Origin: Kurthia zopfii
GTDB lineage: Bacteria; Bacillota; Bacilli; Bacillales_A; Planococcaceae
Length of the DNA: 64,000 nt
Direction of reading: 5' to 3'
Assembly (NCBI RefSeq): GCF_003143955.1
Contig: NZ_QFVS01000006.1
Location: forward strand, 33,521-97,520
Below the pieces are notes generated by a model. The model saw only the letters and a list, made by a program, of their open reading frames with translations, made no database searches and was not told the origin of the DNA. The position numbers and the translations under genes were made by a program. Position 1 is the stretch's first letter. Every line of letters starts with the position of its first letter. Of this stretch, positions 63,408 through 64,000 are shown one piece after another.

Positions 63408-63785
63408 TTGATTAAAATTGATATTCCAAATCCTGACGTTGTCATTCGTCAGCGTGAACAAAAACCTGTAGAAGGCGAAGCTCCGATTCCATCAGTCTTC
63501 GGTTTCATCGACTTCCACAAAGTACCTCGTGATAAAGGCGGCATGCTTTTATTCTTTAACGAAAGCAATGAACTTTTATTCGTTGGTAAAGCGCGTAAAT
63601 TACGCCCAAGACTTAAAAAGCATTTCCAAGACCAAGTATCACCACTAAAAGATCACCGTGATGAAGTTGCTAAAATCGAAGCTTTCGTAATCGAAGATGC
63701 AATGGAACGTGAAATTTACGAAACGTATATGATCAATACATTACGTTCTAAATACAATGTTGAGAAGAACTTTCTTTTAGACTAG
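63408..63785 (+). CDS. UvrC-like GIY-YIG domain protein
   Basis: A 125-residue protein related to the N-terminal GIY-YIG nuclease domain of UvrC. The core reads GGMLLFFNESNELLFVGKARKLRPRLKKHF, in which the first tyrosine motif is replaced (GML instead of GIY/GVY) but VGKA, arginine and the later glutamate (EREIYETYMI) remain. Related Bacillus genes are annotated as nucleotide excision repair endonuclease. The start is TTG at 63408, with AAAGGACG about seven bases upstream. Confidence 0.78.
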   Translation: MIKIDIPNPDVVIRQREQKPVEGEAPIPSVFGFIDFHKVPRDKGGMLLFFNESNELLFVGKARKLRPRLKKHFQDQVSPLKDHRDEVAKIEAFVIEDAMEREIYETYMINTLRSKYNVEKNFLLD

Positions 63786-63794
63786 TATTTTCTT

Positions 63795-63822
63795 AAAAGA
63801 GTTGCTGCGGCAGCTCTTTTTT
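63795..63822 (+). terminator. Intrinsic terminator of the GIY-YIG gene
   Basis: An AAAAGAG..TGC / GCA..CTCTTTT hairpin followed by T residues. Confidence 0.8.
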
Positions 63823-63907
63823 TGGTTCTATTACCTTTGTTGAAGTCTTAAAACCATTCACAACGAAAAAGACGGTTCTACAATAAATAACGTTGGTGAA
63901 GAAAAAA

Positions 63908-63933
63908 GCACCGATCTCTAATCAGATCGGTGC
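63908..63933 (-). terminator. Terminator for an incoming leftward gene
   Basis: A GCACCGATCT/AGATCGGTGC hairpin with a six-T run on the minus strand. It probably ends a transcript whose gene begins beyond base 64000; no coding part of it is inside the window. Confidence 0.7.
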
Positions 63934-64000
63934 GGAAACTTCATGAACGTTATTTTTATTCAAAAAAATAGAAAACAAGTGAGTTTCCCTATAGAATAAA

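Noticed and set aside
1..64000. Mobile elements, prophage genes, CRISPR arrays, tRNA or rRNA genes
   Set aside because: I looked for transposase-like frames, terminal repeats, regular spacers and tRNA-like T-loop patterns and saw none that were credible.

Overview
The window is AT-rich DNA from a low-GC Gram-positive bacterium (Firmicutes, order Bacillales). The evidence is strong GGAGG-type ribosome binding sites, frequent TTG starts, T-box and FMN riboswitch control, an LPXTG wall protein, teichoic-acid-type enzymes, a meso-diaminopimelate dehydrogenase and heme O synthase. The Ddh and the mix of genes fit the Planococcaceae/Caryophanaceae (Lysinibacillus, Rummeliibacillus, Kurthia relatives), but that placement is inference. 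No tRNA, rRNA, CRISPR array, insertion sequence or prophage gene was seen. This is mostly ordinary chromosome, and the unusual content is in its RNA regulation and in a few degenerate or fused proteins.

Layout. 1-4026: sbcC (cut by the left edge) and sbcD. 4140-9258: a small membrane protein, a sodium symporter, a zinc-ribbon/DUF3784 pair, a carboxylesterase, a 0.7 kb stretch without genes, and a crotonase. 9307-15466: a P-loop/HAD pair, a chemotaxis receptor, small membrane or secreted proteins, a tubby-like protein and a CoxG-like protein. 15544-18178: proBA under a proline T-box. 18222-18525: a stand-alone structured RNA with its own promoter and terminator, which I could not assign to a known family. 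18576-19748: a triple-SH3 secreted protein. 19936-22334: ribE-ribB-ribH behind three consecutive FMN riboswitches, each followed by its own terminator.

22420-27936: an ArsR/SRPBCC pair with a perfect palindrome at its promoter, an ABC exporter, a small LPQTG protein, a phosphoesterase and an aminotransferase. 28032-37813: a long leftward run matching the Bacillus ydaJKLMN exopolysaccharide operon, including a degenerate GGDEF protein that keeps its c-di-GMP inhibitory-site motif. It runs without a visible terminator into ldh, lctP and an ASCH gene. 37949-41206: a 1085-residue double-domain CDP-glycerol glycerophosphotransferase. 41521-44949: a GNAT gene with a probable GNAT remnant behind it, then an MFS exporter and a divergent HTH-TPR regulator sharing two copies of a 17-bp operator.

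44967-50828: membrane proteins including a cation-diffusion-facilitator relative that has lost its metal ligands, ctaB, proC, a KTSC-domain protein, a TPR-like protein and a small SET-domain protein. 50876-54170: a secreted PPC-type protein, then ddh-azlC-azlD. 54303-63785: cardiolipin synthase, several uncharacterised genes, two HAD phosphatases, a polysaccharide deacetylase, an aldo/keto reductase, a small alarmone synthetase, a helix-hairpin-helix protein and a UvrC-like GIY-YIG protein.

The most noteworthy signals are the triple FMN riboswitch, whose inter-copy hairpin is preserved by wobble substitutions, the unassigned structured RNA at 18.2-18.5 kb, and the c-di-GMP-receptor exopolysaccharide operon continuing into lactate metabolism.
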